NCBI GenBank assembly: GCA_027886175.1
Contig: JAJNNQ010000139.1
Location: 1-64,000 of the forward strand
From: Phylloscopus collybita
Lineage: Eukaryota > Chordata > Aves > Passeriformes > Phylloscopidae
Length of the DNA stretch: 64,000 nt
Direction of reading: 5' to 3'
In this document: positions 37,582 through 51,100 of the stretch, piece after piece
How the letters are laid out: each line of letters opens with the position of its first letter
How positions within the stretch are numbered: the first letter of the stretch is position 1
Translations under genes and position numbers: made by a program
Notes under the pieces: generated by a model
Told to the model about the DNA's origin: nothing
Seen by the model: only the letters and a program-made list of their open reading frames with translations
The model's database searches: none

Positions 37582-40500
37582 CCATGGGAAACCAAAGTCT
37601 CCACCCCAGGTTCCTCATGTCATTTTCTAGGAGGCCTCTGGCACTACAGGAGGAGAAAAAGTTCCTATTGGTGGCATATTGCATCTAGGAGATATCCTCA
37701 TTTGTATGTAATTTTAATAGCCATAAGCCCAGTGGCAGGCAGACAGTATTAGACACGAACGGTGGCCCTTTTCCATGGTAAACCAAAGTCTCCGCCTCAG
37801 GTTCTTGATGTCAATTTGTAGGAAGCCTTTGGCTCTTCAGGGGCAGACAAACTTCCATCTGGTGGTAGATTGCACCTGGGAGACATCCTCATTTGTATAG
37901 AATTTTAGTGGAATTTTAGTCGGCATAAGCCCAGTGTCTCGCAGACAGCATTAGACACGAACTGTGGTCCATTTCCTTGGGAAACCAAAGTCTCCATCTC
38001 ACATGCCTGATGTCAGTTTGTAGGAGGCCTTTGGCACTACAAGGGCAGATAAACTTCCAACTGGTGGTAGATTCCGTGCGGGAGATATCCTCATTTGTGA
38101 GGAATTTCAGCAGGCATAACCCCAGTGGCAGGCAGACAGCATTAGACACAAACGGTGGTCCTTTTCCATGGGAAACCGAAGTCTCTACCCCACGTTCCTG
38201 ATATTAGTTTGTAAGAGGCCTTTGGAAGTACAAGGGCAGAAAAACTTCCATCTGGTGGTAGATTGCACCTGGGAGATATCCTCATTTTTATGGAATTTCA
38301 GTGGTATTAAAGTAGGCAGAAATCCAGCAGCAGGCAGACTGCTTTACACACGAACGCTGGCCCATATCCATGGGAAACCAAAGTGTCCACTCCAGGCTCC
38401 TCATGTCAGTTTATAGAAGGCCTTTGGAAATACAAGGGCAGAAAAACTTATATCTGGCGGTAGACTGCACCCGGGAGATGTCTTCATTTGTATGGAATTT
38501 CAGTGGAATTTTCGTAGGTAGAAGCCCAATGGCCGACAGACATTAGTAGACACGAACGGTGGCCCTTTTCCATGGGAAAACAAAGTCTCCAACCCAGGCT
38601 CCTGATGTCAGTTTGTAGGAGGCCTTTGGCACTACAAGGGCAGACAAACCTCCATCTAGTGGTGGATCGCACCTCGTAGATGTCCTTAGTTGTATGGAAT
38701 TTTAGTGGTATTTTAGTACTCAGAAGCCCAGTTGCAGACAGAGAGCATTAAACATGAACGGTGGGCCTTTTCCATAGGAAACCAAAGTCTCCACGCCAGG
38801 TTCCGAATGTCAGTATAAAGGAGGCCTTTGGCACTGCAAGAGCAGACAAACTTCCATCTGGTGGCATATTGCATCTGGGAGATATCCTCATTTGTATGGA
38901 ACTTCAGCAGTCATAACCACAGTGCCAGGCAGACAGCATTAGACAGGAACGGTGGTCCTTTTCCATGGGAAACCAAAGTCTCCACCCTAGGTTTCTGATG
39001 GCAGTTTGTAGGAGGCCTTTGGAAACATAAGGGCAGAGAAACTTCCATCTGGTGTTAGTTTGCACCTTGGAGATATTCGCATTTGTATGGAATTTTAGAG
39101 GAATTTTAGTAGGCAGAATCCCAGCGGCAGGCAGACAGAATTAGACATGAATAGTGGCCCATTTCCATGGGAAACCAAAGTCTCCACCCCAGGTTCCTGA
39201 TGTCATTTTCTAGGAGGCCTCTGGCACTACAAGACGAGACAAACTTCCAACTGGTGGCATATTGCATCTGGGAGATATCCTCATTTGTATGTAATTTTAG
39301 TAGGCATAAGCCCAGTGGCAGGCAGACAGCATTAGACAGGAACGGTGGTCCTTTTCAATGGGAAACCAAAGTCTCCGCCCCAGGTTCCTGATGTCAATTT
39401 GTAGGAAGCCTTTGGCTCTACAGGGGCAGACAAACTTCCATCTGGTGGTAGATTGCACATGAGAGACATCCTCATTTGTATGGAATTTTAGTGGAATTTT
39501 AATAGGCAGAAGCCTCGTGGCAGGCACACATCATTAGACACGAACGCTGGCCCATTTCCATGGGAAACCAAAGTTTCCAATCCAGGATCCTGATGTCAGT
39601 TTGAAGGAGGCGTTTGGCACTAGAAGGGCAGACAAAGTTCCGTCTGGTGGTTGATTGCATCGAGGAGATATCCTCATTTGTATGGAATTTCAGCAGGCAG
39701 AAGCCCAGTGGCACGCAGACAGCATTAGACATGAACAATGGACCTTTTCCATGGGAAACCAAAGTCTCCAGCTCACGTTCCTGATGTCAGTTTGTAGGAG
39801 GCCTTTGGAACTACAAGGGCAGACAAACTTCCATCTGGTGGTAGATTGCACCTGGGAGATATCCTCATTTGTATAGAATTTTAGTGGAATTTTAGTAGGC
39901 AGAAGTCCAGCGGCAGGCAGACAGCATTACACACGAACGCTGGCCAATATCCATGGGAAACCAAAGTCTCCAACCCAGGCTCCTCATGTCAGTTTGTAGG
40001 AGGCCTTTGGCATTAAAAGGGCAGACAAACTTTCATCTGGTGGGAAATTGCATTTGGGAGATATCCTCATATGTATGGAACTTTGGTAGGCATATGCCCA
40101 CTGGCAGGCAGACAGCATTAGACACGAACGGTGGCCTCTTTCCATGGAAAAACAAAGTCTCCAGCCCACGTTCCTGATGTCAGTTTTTAGGAGACCTCTG
40201 GCACTACAGGAGGAGACAAACTTCCAACTGCTGGCATATTGCATCTGGGAGATATCCTCATTTGTGAGGTATTTCAGCAGGCATAACACCAGTGACAGGC
40301 AGACAGCATTAGACACGAACGGTGCCCCTTTTCCATGGGAAACCAAAGTCTCCACCCCACGTTCCTGACGTCAGTTTTTAGGAGGCATTTGGCACTACAG
40401 AGGCAGACAAACTTCCATCTGGTGGTAGATTGCATCTGGGAGACATCCTCATTTGTATGGAATTTTAGTGGGATTTTAATAGGCAGAAGCCTAGTGGTAG

Positions 40501-42890
40501 ACGCAAGTCATTAGACACGAACGCTGGCCCATTTCCATGGGAAACCAAAGTCTCCACTCCAGGTTCCTGATGTGAGTTTGTAGGAGGCCTTTGGCACTAC
40601 AAGAGCAGACAAAGTTCCATCTGGTGGTTGATTGCATCGAGGAGATATCCTCATTTGTATGGAATTTCAGCAGGCAGAAGCCCAGTGGCAGGCAGACAGC
40701 ATTAGACACGAACAATGGACCTTTTCCATGGGAAACCAAAATCTCCACCCCACGTTGCTGATGTCTCATTGTAGGAGGCGTTTTCGAATATAAGGGCAGA
40801 AAAACTTCCATCTGGTGTTAGGTTGTAGCTGGGAGATATACTCATTTTTATGGAATTTTAGTGGAATTTTAGTAGGCAGAATCCCAGCAGCATGTAGACA
40901 GAATTAGACATGAATAGTGGCCCATTTCCATAGGAAACCAAAGTCTCCAACCCATGATCCTGATGTCATTTTCTAGGAGGCCTCTGGCACTACAAGAGGG
41001 GACAAACTTCCAATTGGTGGCATATTGCATCTGGGAGATATCCTCATTTGTATGTAATTTTAGTACCCATAAGCCCAGTGGCAGGCAGACAGCATTAGAC
41101 ACGAACGGTGGCCCTTTTCCAGGGGAAACCAAAGTCTCCGCCCCAGGTTCCTGATGACAATTTGTAGGAGGCCTTTGGAATTACAAGGGCAGACAAACTT
41201 CTATCTGGTGGTAGATTGCACCTGGGAGATATCCTCATTTGTATAGAATTTTAGTGGAATTTTAGTAGGCATAAGCCCAGTGGCAGGCAGACAGCATTAG
41301 ACACGAACAAGGGACCTTTTCCATGGGAAACCAAAGTCTCCACCTCACGTTCCTGATGTCAGTTTGTAGGAGGGCTTTGGAACTACAAGGGCAGACAAAC
41401 TTCCATCTGGTGGTAGATTGCACCTGGGAGATATCCTCATTTGTGAGGAATTTCAGAAGGCATAACCCCAGTGGCAGGCAGATAGCATTAGACACGAACG
41501 GTGCCCTTTTCCATGGGAAACCAAAGTCTCCATCCCACGTTCCTGATGTCAGTCATTAAGAGGCGAATGGAACTACAAGGGCAGAAAAATTTCCATCTGG
41601 TGGTAGATTGGACCTGGGAGATATCGCCATTTGTATGGAATTTTAGTGGTATTTTAGTAGGCAGAAGTCCAGCGGCAGGCAGACAGCATTACACACGAAC
41701 GCTGGCCAATATCCATGGGAAACCAAAGTCTCCAACCCAGGCTCCTCATGTCAGTTTGTAGGAGGCCTTTGGCATTAAAAGGGCAGACAAACTTCCATCT
41801 GGTGGTTGATTGCATCGGCGAGATATGCTCATTTGTATGGGATTTCAGAAGGCAGAAGCCAAGTGGCACGCAGACAGCATTGGACACGAACAGTGGCCCA
41901 TTTCCATGGGAAACCAAAATCTCCACCCCACGTTGCTGATGTCTCATTGTAGGAGGCGTTTTCCAATATAAGGGCAGAAAAACTTCCATCTGGTTGTAGA
42001 TTGCACCTGGGAGATATCCTCATTTCTATGGAATTTTAGTGGAATTTTAGTAGGAAGAAACCCAGTGGCAGGCAGACAGCATTAGACACGAACAATGGCC
42101 CATTTCTATGGGAAACCAAAGCCTCCACTCCGGGTTCCGGGTGTCATTTTGTAGGAGGCCTTTGGCACTACAAGGGCAGACAAAGTTCCGTCTTGTGTTT
42201 GATTGAATCGAGGAGATACCCTCATTTGTATGGAATTTCAGCAGGCAGAAGCCCAGTGGCAGGCAGACAGCATTAGACACGAACAATGGACTTTTTCCAT
42301 GGGAAACCAAAGTCTCCACCTCACGTTCCTGATGTCAGTTTGTAGGAGGCCTTTGGAAATACAAGGGCAGGCAAACTTCCATCTGGTGGTAGATTGCACC
42401 TGGGAGATAACCTCATTTCTATAGAATTTTAGTGGAATTTTAGTAGGCATAAGGCCAGTGGCTGCCAGACAGCATTAGACACGAACGGTGGGCATTTCTT
42501 TGGGAAACAAAAGTCTCCACCCCCCGTTCGGGATGTCAGTTTTTAGGTGGCCTTTGGCACTACGGGGGCAGAAAAACTTCCACCCAGTGGTAGATTACAC
42601 CTGGGAGATATCCTCATTTGTATGGAACTTCAGCAGTCATCACCACAGTGCCAGGCAGACAGCATTAGACAGGAACGGTGGTCCTTTTCCATGGGAAAGC
42701 AAAGTCTCCACCCCAGGTTCCTGATGGCAGTTTGTAGGAGGCCTTTGGAAACACAAGGGCAGAGAATCTTCCATCTGGTGTTAGATTGCACCTGGGAGAT
42801 ATACTCATTTGTATGGAATTTTAGTGGAATATTAGTAGACAGAATCCCAGCTGCAGGTAGACAGAATTAGACATGAATAGTGGCTCATTT
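37582..42890 (+). repeat. HOR unit H9, full 27-mer (5,309 bp)
   Basis: This is a standard unit. M1 has ctaggag and M6 has ccttagttg. M16 has cagcaggcag. M17 (from 40,726) is type A with the longer gcagaaaaac ending, as in H3 and H10. M24 has ccactccggg. M25 keeps ataacctcatttctatag. No private indel was seen. Confidence 0.93.
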
Positions 42891-45800
42891 CCATGGGAAA
42901 CCAAAGTCTCCACCCCAGGTTCCTCATGTCATTTTCTAGGAGGCCTCTGGCACTACAGGAGGAGAAAAAGTTCCTATTGGTGGCATATTGCATCTAGGAG
43001 ATATCCTCATTTGTATGTAATTTTAATAGCCATAAGCCCAGTGGCAGGCAGACAGTATTAGACACGAACGGTGGCCCTTTTCCATGGTAAACCAAAGTCT
43101 CCGCCTCAGGTTCTTGATGTCAATTTGTAGGAAGCCTTTGGCTCTTCAGGGGCAGACAAACTTCCATCTGGTGGTAGATTGCACCTGGGAGACATCCTCA
43201 TTTGTATAGAATTTTAGTGGAATTTTAGTCGGCATAAGCCCAGTGTCTCGCAGACAGCATTAGACACGAACTGTGGTCCATTTCCTTGGGAAACCAAAGT
43301 CTCCATCTCACATGCCTGATGTCAGTTTGTAGGAGGCCTTTGGCACTACAAGGGCAGATAAACTTCCAACTGGTGGTAGATTCCGTGCGGGAGATATCCT
43401 CATTTGTGAGGAATTTCAGCAGGCATAACCCCAGTGGCAGGCAGACAGCATTAGACACAAACGGTGGTCCTTTTCCATGGGAAACCGAAGTCTCTACCCC
43501 ACGTTCCTGATATTAGTTTGTAAGAGGCCTTTGGAAGTACAAGGGCAGAAAAACTTCCATCTGGTGGTAGATTGCACCTGGGAGATATCCTCATTTTTAT
43601 GGAATTTCAGTGGTATTAAAGTAGGCAGAAATCCAGCAGCAGGCAGACTGCTTTACACACGAACGCTGGCCCATATCCATGGGAAACCAAAGTGTCCACT
43701 CCAGGCTCCTCATGTCAGTTTATAGAAGGCCTTTGGAAATACAAGGGCAGAAAAACTTATATCTGGCGGTAGACTGCACCCGGGAGATGTCTTCATTTGT
43801 ATGGAATTTCAGTGGAATTTTCGTAGGTAGAAGCCCAATGGCCGACAGACATTAGTAGACACGAACGGTGGCCCTTTTCCATGGGAAAACAAAGTCTCCA
43901 ACCCAGGCTCCTGATGTCAGTTTGTAGGAGGCCTTTGGCACTACAAGGGCAGACAAACCTCCATCTAGTGGTGGATCGCACCTCGTAGATGTCCTTATTT
44001 GTATGGAATTTTAGTGGTATTTTAGTACTCAGAAGCCCAGTTGCAGACAGAGAGCATTAAACATGAACGGTGGGCCTTTTCCATAGGAAACCAAAGTCTC
44101 CACGCCAGGTTCCGAATGTCAGTATAAAGGAGGCCTTTGGCACTGCAAGAGCAGACAAACTTCCATCTGGTGGCATATTGCATCTGGGAGATATCCTCAT
44201 TTGTATGGAACTTCAGCAGTCATAACCACAGTGCCAGGCAGACAGCATTAGACAGGAACGGTGGTCCTTTTCCATGGGAAACCAAAGTCTCCACCCTAGG
44301 TTTCTGATGGCAGTTTGTAGGAGGCCTTTGGAAACATAAGGGCAGAGAAACTTCCATCTGGTGTTAGTTTGCACCTTGGAGATATTCGCATTTGTATGGA
44401 ATTTTAGAGGAATTTTAGTAGGCAGAATCCCAGCGGCAGGCAGACAGAATTAGACATGAATAGTGGCCCATTTCCATGGGAAACCAAAGTCTCCACCCCA
44501 GGTTCCTGATGTCATTTTCTAGGAGGCCTCTGGCACTACAAGACGAGACAAACTTCCAACTGGTGGCATATTGCATCTGGGAGATATCCTCATTTGTATG
44601 TAATTTTAGTAGGCATAAGCCCAGTGGCAGGCAGACAGCATTAGACAGGAACGGTGGTCCTTTTCAATGGGAAACCAAAGTCTCCGCCCCAGGTTCCTGA
44701 TGTCAATTTGTAGGAAGCCTTTGGCTCTACAGGGGCAGACAAACTTCCATCTGGTGGTAGATTGCACATGAGAGACATCCTCATTTGTATGGAATTTTAG
44801 TGGAATTTTAATAGGCAGAAGCCTCGTGGCAGGCACACATCATTAGACACGAACGCTGGCCCATTTCCATGGGAAACCAAAGTTTCCAATCCAGGATCCT
44901 GATGTCAGTTTGAAGGAGGCGTTTGGCACTAGAAGGGCAGACAAAGTTCCGTCTGGTGGTTGATTGCATCGAGGAGATATCCTCATTTGTATGGAATTTC
45001 AGCAGGCAGAAGCCCAGTGGCACGCAGACAGCATTAGACATGAACAATGGACCTTTTCCATGGGAAACCAAAGTCTCCAGCTCACGTTCCTGATGTCAGT
45101 TTGTAGGAGGCCTTTGGAACTACAAGGGCAGACAAACTTCCATCTGGTGGTAGATTGCACCTGGGAGATATCCTCATTTGTATAGAATTTTAGTGGAATT
45201 TTAGTAGGCAGAAGTCCAGCGGCAGGCAGACAGCATTACACACGAACGCTGGCCAATATCCATGGGAAACCAAAGTCTCCAACCCAGGCTCCTCATGTCA
45301 GTTTGTAGGAGGCCTTTGGCATTAAAAGGGCAGACAAACTTTCATCTGGTGGGAAATTGCATTTGGGAGATATCCTCATATGTATGGAACTTTGGTAGGC
45401 ATATGCCCACTGGCAGGCAGACAGCATTAGACACGAACGGTGGCCTCTTTCCATGGAAAAACAAAGTCTCCAGCCCACGTTCCTAATGTCAGTTTTTAGG
45501 AGACCTCTGGCACTACAGGAGGAGACAAACTTCCAACTGCTGGCATATTGCATCTGGGAGATATCCTCATTTGTGAGGTATTTCAGCAGGCATAACACCA
45601 GTGACAGGCAGACAGCATTAGACACGAACGGTGCCCCTTTTCCATGGGAAACCAAAGTCTCCACCCCACGTTCCTGACGTCAGTTTTTAGGAGGCATTTG
45701 GCACTACAGAGGCAGACAAACTTCCATCTGGTGGTAGATTGCATCTGGGAGACATCCTCATTTGTATGGAATTTTAGTGGGATTTTAATAGGCAGAAGCC

Positions 45801-48199
45801 TAGTGGTAGACGCAAGTCATTAGACACGAACGCTGGCCCATTTCCATGGGAAACCAAAGTCTCCACTCCAGGTTCCTGATGTGAGTTTGTAGGAGGCCTT
45901 TGGCACTACAAGAGCAGACAAAGTTCCATCTGGTTGTTGATTGCATCGAGGAGATATCCTCATTTGTATGGAATTTCAGCAGGCAGAAGCCCAGTGGCAG
46001 GCAGACAGCATTAGACACGAACAATGGACCTTTTCCATGGGAAACCAAAATCTCCACCCCACGTTGCTGATGTCTCATTGTAGGAGGCGTTTTCGAATAT
46101 AAGGGCAGAAAAACTTCCATCTGGTGTTAGGTTGTAGCTGGGAGATATACTCATTTTTATGGAATTTTAGTGGAATTTTAGTAGGCAGAATCCCAGCAGC
46201 ATGTAGACAGAATTAGACATGAATAGTGGCCCATTTCCATAGGAAACCAAAGTCTCCAACCCATGATCCTGATGTCATTTTCTAGGAGGCCTCTGGCACT
46301 ACAAGAGGGGACAAACTTCCAATTGGTGGCATATTGCATCTGGGAGATATCCTCATTTGTATGTAATTTTAGTACCCATAAGCCCAGTGGCAGGCAGACA
46401 GCATTAGACACGAACGGTGGCCCTTTTCCAGGGGAAACCAAAGTCTCCGCCCCAGGTTCCTGATGACAATTTGTAGGAGGCCTTTGGAATTACAAGGGCA
46501 GACAAACTTCTATCTGGTGGTAGATTGCACCTGGGAGATATCCTCATTTGTATAGAATTTTAGTGGAATTTTAGTAGGCATAAGCCCAGTGGCAGGCAGA
46601 CAGCATTAGACACGAACAAGGGACCTTTTCCATGGGAAACCAAAGTCTCCACCTCACGTTCCTGATGTCAGTTTGTAGGAGGGCTTTGGAACTACAAGGG
46701 CAGACAAACTTCCATCTGGTGGTAGATTGCACCTGGGAGATATCCTCATTTGTGAGGAATTTCAGAAGGCATAACCCCAGTGGCAGGCAGATAACATTAG
46801 ACACGAACAGTGCCCTTTTCCATGGGAAACCAAAGTCTCCATCCCACGTTCCTGATGTCAGTCATTAAGAGGCGAATGGAACTACAAGGGCAGAAAAATT
46901 TCCATCTGGTGGTAGATTGGACCTGGGAGATATCGCCATTTGTATGGAATTTTAGTGGTATTTTAGTAGGCAGGAGTCCAGCGGCAGGCAGACAGCATTA
47001 CACACGAACGCTGGCCAATATCCATGGGAAACCAAAGTCTCCAACCCAGGCTCCTCATGTCAGTTTGTAGGAGGCCTTTGGCATTAAAAGGGCAGACAAA
47101 CTTCCATCTGGTGGTTGATTGCATCGGCGAGATATGCTCATTTGTATGGGATTTCAGAAGGCAGAAGCCAAGTGGCACGCAGACAGCATTGGACACGAAC
47201 AGTGGCCCATTTCCATGGGAAACCAAAATCTCCACCCCACGTTGCTGATGTCTCATTGTAGGAGGCGTTTTCCAATATAAGGGCAGAAAAACTTCCATCT
47301 GGTTGTAGATTGCACCTGGGAGATATCCTCATTTCTATGGAATTTTAGTGGAATTTTAGTAGGAAGAAACCCAGTGGCAGGCAGACAGCATTAGACACGA
47401 ACAATGGCCCATTTCTATGGGAAACCAAAGCCTCCACTCCGGGTTCCGGGTGTCATTTTGTAGGAGGCCTTTGGCACTACAAGGGCAGACAAAGTTCCGT
47501 CTTGTGTTTGATTGAATCGAGGAGATACCCTCATTTGTATGGAATTTCAGCAGGCAGAAGCCCAGTGGCAGGCAGACAGCATTAGACACGAACAATGGAC
47601 TTTTTCCATGGGAAACCAAAGTCTCCACCTCACGTTCCTGATGTCAGTTTGTAGGAGGCCTTTGGAAATACAAGGGCAGGCAAACTTCCATCTGGTGGTA
47701 GATTGCACCTGGGAGATAACCTCATTTCTATAGAATTTTAGTGGAATTTTAGTAGGCATAAGGCCAGTGGCTGCCAGACAGCATTAGACACGAACGGTGG
47801 GCATTTCTTTGGGAAACAAAAGTCTCCACCCCCCGTTCGGGATGTCAGTTTTTAGGTGGCCTTTGGCACTACGGGGGCAGAAAAACTTCCACCCAGTGGT
47901 AGATTACACCTGGGAGATATCCTCATTTGTATGGAACTTCAGCAGTCATCACCACAGTGCCAGGCAGACAGCATTAGACAGGAACGGTGGTCCTTTTCCA
48001 TGGGAAAGCAAAGTCTCCACCCCAGGTTCCTGATGGCAGTTTGTAGGAGGCCTTTGGAAACACAAGGGCAGAGAATCTTCCATCTGGTGTTAGATTGCAC
48101 CTGGGAGATATACTCATTTGTATGGAATTTTAGTGGAATATTAGTAGACAGAATCCCAGCTGCAGGTAGACAGAATTAGACATGAATAGTGGCTCATTT
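42891..48199 (+). repeat. HOR unit H10, full 27-mer (5,309 bp)
   Basis: M6 has ccttatttg, unlike its neighbours H9 and H11. M14 has cctaatg and M16 has ggttgttgat, both shared with H3 and H4, which lie more than 30 kb away. M17 (from 46,035) is type A with gcagaaaaac. Private substitutions are gataacatt and gaacagtgcc near 46,795-46,810, and caggagtcc near 46,973. Confidence 0.93.
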
Positions 48200-51100
48200 C
48201 CATGGGAAACCAAAGTCTCCACCCCAGGTTCCTCATGTCATTTTCTAGGAGGCCTCTGGCACTACAGGAGGAGAAAAAGTTCCTATTGGTGGCATATTGC
48301 ATCTAGGAGATATCCTCATTTGTATGTAATTTTAATAGCCATAAGCCCAGTGGCAGGCAGACAGTATTAGACACGAACGGTGGCCCTTTTCCATGGTAAA
48401 CCAAAGTCTCCGCCTCAGGTTCTTGATGTCAATTTGTAGGAAGCCTTTGGCTCTACAGGGGCAGACAAACTTCCATCTGGTGGTAGATTGCACCTGGGAG
48501 ACATCCTCATTTGTATAGAATTTTAGTGGAATTTTAGTCGGCATAAGCCCAGTGTCTCGCAGACAGCATTAGACACGAACTGTGGTCCATTTCCTTGGGA
48601 AACCAAAGTCTCCATCTCACATGCCTGATGTCAGTTTGTAGGAGGCCTTTGGCACTACAAGGGCAGATAAACTTCCAACTGGTGGTAGATTCCGTGCGGG
48701 AGATATCCTCATTTGTGAGGAATTTCAGCAGGCATAACCCCAGTGGCAGGCAGACAGCATTAGACACAAACGGTGGTCCTTTTCCATGGGAAACCGAAGT
48801 CTCTACCCCACGTTCCTGATATTAGTTTGTAAGAGGCCTTTGGAAGTACAAGGGCAGAAAAACTTCCATCTGGTGGTAGATTGCACCTGGGAGATATCCT
48901 CATTTTTATGGAATTTCAGTGGTATTAAAGTAGGCAGAAATCCAGCAGCAGGCAGACTGCTTTACACACGAACGCTGGCCCATATCCATGGGAAACCAAA
49001 GTGTCCACTCCAGGCTCCTCATGTCAGTTTATAGAAGGCCTTTGGAAATACAAGGGCAGAAAAACTTATATCTGGCGGTAGACTGCACCCGGGAGATGTC
49101 TTCATTTGTATGGAATTTCAGTGGAATTTTCGTAGGTAGAAGCCCAATGGCCGACAGACATTAGTAGACACGAACGGTGGCCCTTTTCCATGGGAAAACA
49201 AAGTCTCCAACCCAGGCTCCTGATGTCAGTTTGTAGGAGGCCTTTGGCACTACAAGGGCAGACAAACCTCCATCTAGTGGTGGATCGCACCTCGTAGATG
49301 TCCTTAGTTGTATGGAATTTTAGTGGTATTTTAGTACTCAGAAGCCCAGTTGCAGACAGAGAGCATTAAACATGAACGGTGGGCCTTTTCCATAGGAAAC
49401 CAAAGTCTCCACGCCAGGTTTCGAATGTCAGTATAAAGGAGGCCTTTGGCACTGCAAGAGCAGACAAACTTCCATCTGGTGGCATATTGCATCTGGGAGA
49501 TATCCTCATTTGTATGGAACTTCAGCAGTCATAACCACAGTGCCAGGCAGACAGCATTAGACAGGAACGGTGGTCCTTTTCCATGGGAAACCAAAGTCTC
49601 CACCCTAGGTTTCTGATGGCAGTTTGTAGGAGGCCTTTGGAAACATAAGGGCAGAGAAACTTCCATCTGGTGTTAGTTTGCACCTTGGAGATATTCGCAT
49701 TTGTATGGAATTTTAGAGGAATTTTAGTAGGCAGAATCCCAGCGGCAGGCAGACAGAATTAGACATGAATAGTGGCCCATTTCCATGGGAAACCAAAGTC
49801 TCCACCCCAGGTTCCTGATGTCATTTTCTAGGAGGCCTCTGGCACTACAAGACGAGACAAACTTCCAACTGGTGGCATATTGCATCTGGGAGATATCCTC
49901 ATTTGTATGTAATTTTAGTAGGCATAAGCCCAGTGGCAGGCAGACAGCATTAAACAGGAACGGTGGTCCTTTTCAATGGGAAACCAAAGTCTCCGCCCCA
50001 GGTTCCTGATGTCAATTTGTAGGAAGCCTTTGGCTCTACAGGGGCAGACAAACTTCCATCTGGTGGTAGATTGCACATGAGAGACATCCTCATTTGTATG
50101 GAATTTTAGTGGAATTTTAATAGGCAGAAGCCTCGTGGCAGGCACACATCATTAGACACGAACGCTGGCCCATTTCCATGGGAAACCAAAGTTTCCAATC
50201 CAGGATCCTGATGTCAGTTTGAAGGAGGCGTTTGGCACTAGAAGGGCAGACAAAGTTCCGTCTGGTGGTTGATTGCATCGAGGAGATATCCTCATTTGTA
50301 TGGAATTTCAGCAGGCAGAAGCCCAGTGGCACGCAGACAGCATTAGACATGAACAATGGACCTTTTCCATGGGAAACCAAAGTCTCCAGCTCACGTTCCT
50401 GATGTCAGTTTGTAGGAGGCCTTTGGAACTACAAGGGCAGACAAACTTCCATCTGGTGGTAGATTGCACCTGGGAGATATCCTCATTTGTATAGAATTTT
50501 AGTGGAATTTTAGTAGGCAGAAGTCCAGCGGCAGGCAGACAGCATTACACACGAACGCTGGCCAATATCCATGGGAAACCAAAGTCTCCAACCCAGGCTC
50601 CTCATGTCAGTTTGTAGGAGGCCTTTGGCATTAAAAGGGCAGACAAACTTTCATCTGGTGGGAAATTGCATTTGGGAGATATCCTCATATGTATGGAACT
50701 TTGGTAGGCATATGCCCACTGGCAGGCAGACAGCATTAGACACGAACGGTGGCCTCTTTCCATGGAAAAACAAAGTCTCCAGCCCACGTTCCTGATGTCA
50801 GTTTTTAGGAGACCTCTGGCACTACAGGAGGAGACAAACTTCCAACTGCTGGCATATTGCATCTGGGAGATATCCTCATTTGTGAGGTATTTCAGCAGGC
50901 ATAACACCAGTGACAGGCAGACAGCATTAGACACGAACGGTGCCCCTTTTCCATGGGAAACCAAAGTCTCCACCCCACGTTCCTGACGTCAGTTTTTAGG
51001 AGGCATTTGGCACTACAGAGGCAGACAAACTTCCATCTGGTGGTAGATTGCATCTGGGAGACATCCTCATTTGTATGGAATTTTAGTGGGATTTTAATAG

